From the NCBI GenBank assembly GCA_038145245.1, contig JAYQPI010000038.1, positions 1-7,270 on the forward strand: 7,270 nt of DNA. The letters run 5' to 3'. Position numbers and translations under genes: made by a program. This document shows, one piece after another, positions 5,854-7,270 of the stretch. The notes beneath the pieces were generated by a model. It ran no database searches. It had not been told where the DNA came from and saw only the letters and a program-made list of their open reading frames with translations. This DNA is from Fontibacterium sp038145245 (GTDB taxonomy: Bacteria > Pseudomonadota > Alphaproteobacteria > Pelagibacterales > Pelagibacteraceae). Each line of letters begins with the position of its first letter. The stretch's first letter is position 1.

Positions 5854-7120
5854 TACAACTGATACTTTAGTTAAAAAAAGATTAGAAAGTGTAATTGCAA
5901 ATTATTCTGAAGAAGATGTCGAAAAGTTAAGAGGAACGTTTAACGTTGAGTATACAGTTTCAAAAAATTTATCTAAAAAACTTTGGAAATTATTAAATAC
6001 TGAAAAGTACATTAATACTTTAGGTGGCTTATCTGGCAATCATGCTGTTCAGCATGCAAAGGCAGGTTTAAAAGCTATTTATTTATCAGGCTGGCAAGTG
6101 GCAGCAGATGCCAATTCAGCTGGCGAAATGTATCCTGATCAAAGTTTATATCCTTATGATAGTGCTCCAAAGTTAGTTGAAAGCATGATCAATGCTTTAA
6201 TGCGAGCAGATCAAATTCAATACATGGAAGTGTTAGAGGGAAAAATGGATCCTAAAAATAGTATTGATTATCAAATGCCAATTATTGCAGATGGAGAAGC
6301 TGGATTTGGTGGTCCATTAAATGTTTATGAACTTACTAAAAGATTTATAAAAGCAGGTGCAGCGGGTGTTCATTTTGAAGATCAATTAGCTGCTGAAAAA
6401 AAATGTGGGCATATGGGAGGAAAAGTTTTAATCCCAACACAGAATGCAATTAGAAATCTTAAAGCTGCACGCCTTGCATCTAGAGTGATGAATGTACCTT
6501 TAGTAATTCTTGCACGAACAGATGCTAATGCTGCAAAATTAATTACAAGCGATTGTGATGAGAATGACAAACCTTTTTTAACAGGAGAAAGATCTAGTGA
6601 AGGATTTTATTATGTTAGAGATGGAATAGAACAAGCTATTTCTAGAGGTCTTGCTTATGCTCCTTATTGCGATCTAATTTGGTGCGAGACTGCAAAACCA
6701 GATTTAAATGAAGCAAAAATTTTTGCAGATGCAATCCATAAAAAATATCCAGGAAAATTACTGGCATACAATTGCTCACCTTCATTTAACTGGAAAAAAT
6801 ATTTATCAGAAAATGAGATGCAAACGTTCCAGCAAAAATTAGGAGAGATGGGTTATAAATTTCAATTTATTACCCTTGCAGGTTTCCACGTGCAAAATTA
6901 TTCCGTATTTAAGTTTGCACAAAGCTATAAAAAAGATGGAATGGCAGCTTACTCTAAAATTCAGCAACAAGAATTTGAAGCTGAAAAAGATGGTTACACT
7001 GCTGTTAAACATCAAAGAGAAGTTGGAACAACTTACTTTGATACCATTGCGCAAATTATTAGTTCTGGAAAAACTTCAACCACTGCAATGAGTGGTTCAA
7101 CGGAATCTGAACAATTTTAG
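5846..7120 (+). CDS. aceA: Isocitrate lyase
   Basis: Isocitrate lyase cleaves isocitrate to glyoxylate and succinate, the first step of the glyoxylate shunt that allows growth on acetate, fatty acids or stored PHB. From ATG 5846 the protein has 424 residues, close to the 434 of E. coli AceA. The signature KKCGHMGG carries catalytic Cys187. Other hallmarks are SGWQVAADAN (81-90), MYPDQSLYP (95-103), ADGEAGFGG (148-156), HFEDQ (176-180), LARTDANAA, LAYNCSPSFNW and the C-terminal STESEQF. GEAGFGG replaces the more usual AEAGFGG. An in-frame ATG at 5831 would add five residues, but 5846 has a Shine-Dalgarno-like GGTGGA (5833-5838) seven bases ahead, while 5831 has none. The start overlaps the end of the preceding small ORF by eight bases, so translation is probably coupled. 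Regulation by the divergent RamB-like protein is expected. 2-Methylisocitrate lyase is shorter (about 290 residues) and excluded. Confidence 0.97.
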   Translation: MLNTTDTLVKKRLESVIANYSEEDVEKLRGTFNVEYTVSKNLSKKLWKLLNTEKYINTLGGLSGNHAVQHAKAGLKAIYLSGWQVAADANSAGEMYPDQSLYPYDSAPKLVESMINALMRADQIQYMEVLEGKMDPKNSIDYQMPIIADGEAGFGGPLNVYELTKRFIKAGAAGVHFEDQLAAEKKCGHMGGKVLIPTQNAIRNLKAARLASRVMNVPLVILARTDANAAKLITSDCDENDKPFLTGERSSEGFYYVRDGIEQAISRGLAYAPYCDLIWCETAKPDLNEAKIFADAIHKKYPGKLLAYNCSPSFNWKKYLSENEMQTFQQKLGEMGYKFQFITLAGFHVQNYSVFKFAQSYKKDGMAAYSKIQQQEFEAEKDGYTAVKHQREVGTTYFDTIAQIISSGKTSTTAMSGSTESEQF

Positions 7121-7131
7121 TTAATTAACCC

Positions 7132-7157
7132 AGGGCCCGATTTAATCGTCGGGCTCT
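7132..7157. terminator. Hairpin terminator between converging aceA and DUF2892 genes
   Basis: AGGGCCCGA at 7132-7140 pairs with TCGGGCTCT at 7149-7157 around an eight-base loop, nine pairs including one G-T. It starts 12 bases after the aceA stop and is the most GC-rich stretch nearby. The downstream plus-strand sequence TACCTTTTAC is moderately T-rich, and AATTAACC precedes the stem. The right arm ends at the stop codon of the converging minus-strand gene, so the hairpin may serve both transcripts. Confidence 0.72.
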
Positions 7158-7270
7158 TACCTTTTACAAGTGTTAATCCCAAGCAAAGAATAAAGAGTAC
7201 AATTTCTAAGCACGCCACTTACAATTAGACCAATCGCAAGCCAGCCCCAAGGACTGATCATTCCTAATGC
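7157..7270 (-). CDS. YgaP-like transmembrane (DUF2892) protein, C-terminal part
   Basis: Reading leftwards from the window edge, a frame stays open for 37 residues to a TAA at 7159-7157. The residues match the end of the small DUF2892 / YgaP-like membrane proteins: SPWGWLAIGLIVSG forms the second half of a membrane hairpin, followed by a Cys (NCTLYSLLGINTC) and a second Cys, then Lys-Arg. Family members are about 60-70 residues and are inserted in the inner membrane; the CxLYxLLGxxTC ending is their hallmark, and in some proteins the domain is fused to a rhodanese. The specific job of stand-alone forms is not established. The N-terminal half, the start and any partner gene lie beyond the window. 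It converges on aceA and ends at the shared hairpin. Confidence 0.82.
   Translation of the reverse strand, partial: ALGMISPWGWLAIGLIVSGVLRNCTLYSLLGINTCKR

Noticed and set aside
6839..7091. Two 71-residue open frames (one per strand) inside the end of aceA
   Set aside because: Both overlap the conserved C-terminal part of isocitrate lyase and have the Lys/Leu/Phe-rich composition of chance frames in AT-rich DNA.

Overview
This AT-rich window (roughly one-third G+C by eye) looks like a chromosomal segment of a low-GC alphaproteobacterium. The evidence is a Phasin_2-type phasin next to PHB precursor genes, a RamB/ScfR-type regulator divergent from an isocitrate lyase whose sequence resembles alphaproteobacterial forms, and a YgaP-like (DUF2892) membrane protein. 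A genus cannot be named from the sequence alone. There are no RNA genes, insertion sequences, CRISPR arrays or phage genes, and every gene reads as intact apart from the two cut by the window edges.

Layout. (1) 1-321: C-terminal part of a phasin, the coat protein of PHB granules. (2) 322-470: intergenic region with a strong hairpin (341-392), a smaller AT-rich hairpin over the phasin stop codon, and a consensus -10 box (433-438) for the next operon. (3) 471-4068, plus strand: phaB (acetoacetyl-CoA reductase), phaA (acetyl-CoA acetyltransferase), a crotonase-fold enoyl-CoA hydratase, and an alpha/beta hydrolase that carries all the recognised active-site residues of fluoroacetate/haloacetate dehalogenases. 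The four genes are tightly spaced and probably co-transcribed. (4) 4065-5480, minus strand: a RamB/ScfR-like regulator (XRE helix-turn-helix, degenerate IrrE-like domain, Cys-rich DUF2083). Its stop codon overlaps the stop of the dehalogenase gene. (5) 5481-5619: divergent control region packed with TTGNAAA-type half-sites. (6) 5620-7120, plus strand: an unrecognised 77-residue ORF whose end overlaps the start of aceA (isocitrate lyase). (7) 7132-7157: terminator hairpin. (8) 7157-7270, minus strand: C-terminal end of a DUF2892 protein that leaves the window.

The genes fit together around acetyl-CoA. PhaA and PhaB lead towards PHB storage, and the phasin coats the granules. Isocitrate lyase, under its RamB-like regulator, lets acetyl-CoA (from acetate, fatty acids or remobilised PHB) be used for growth through the glyoxylate shunt. 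The crotonase interconverts crotonyl-CoA-type and 3-hydroxyacyl-CoA thioesters. The dehalogenase would turn a haloacetate into glycolate, another two-carbon acid. PHB synthase (phaC) and malate synthase are not in the window. I do not see a wholly new system. The least explained items are the small ORF ahead of aceA, the dehalogenase in a PHB operon, and the repeat array between ramB and aceA.
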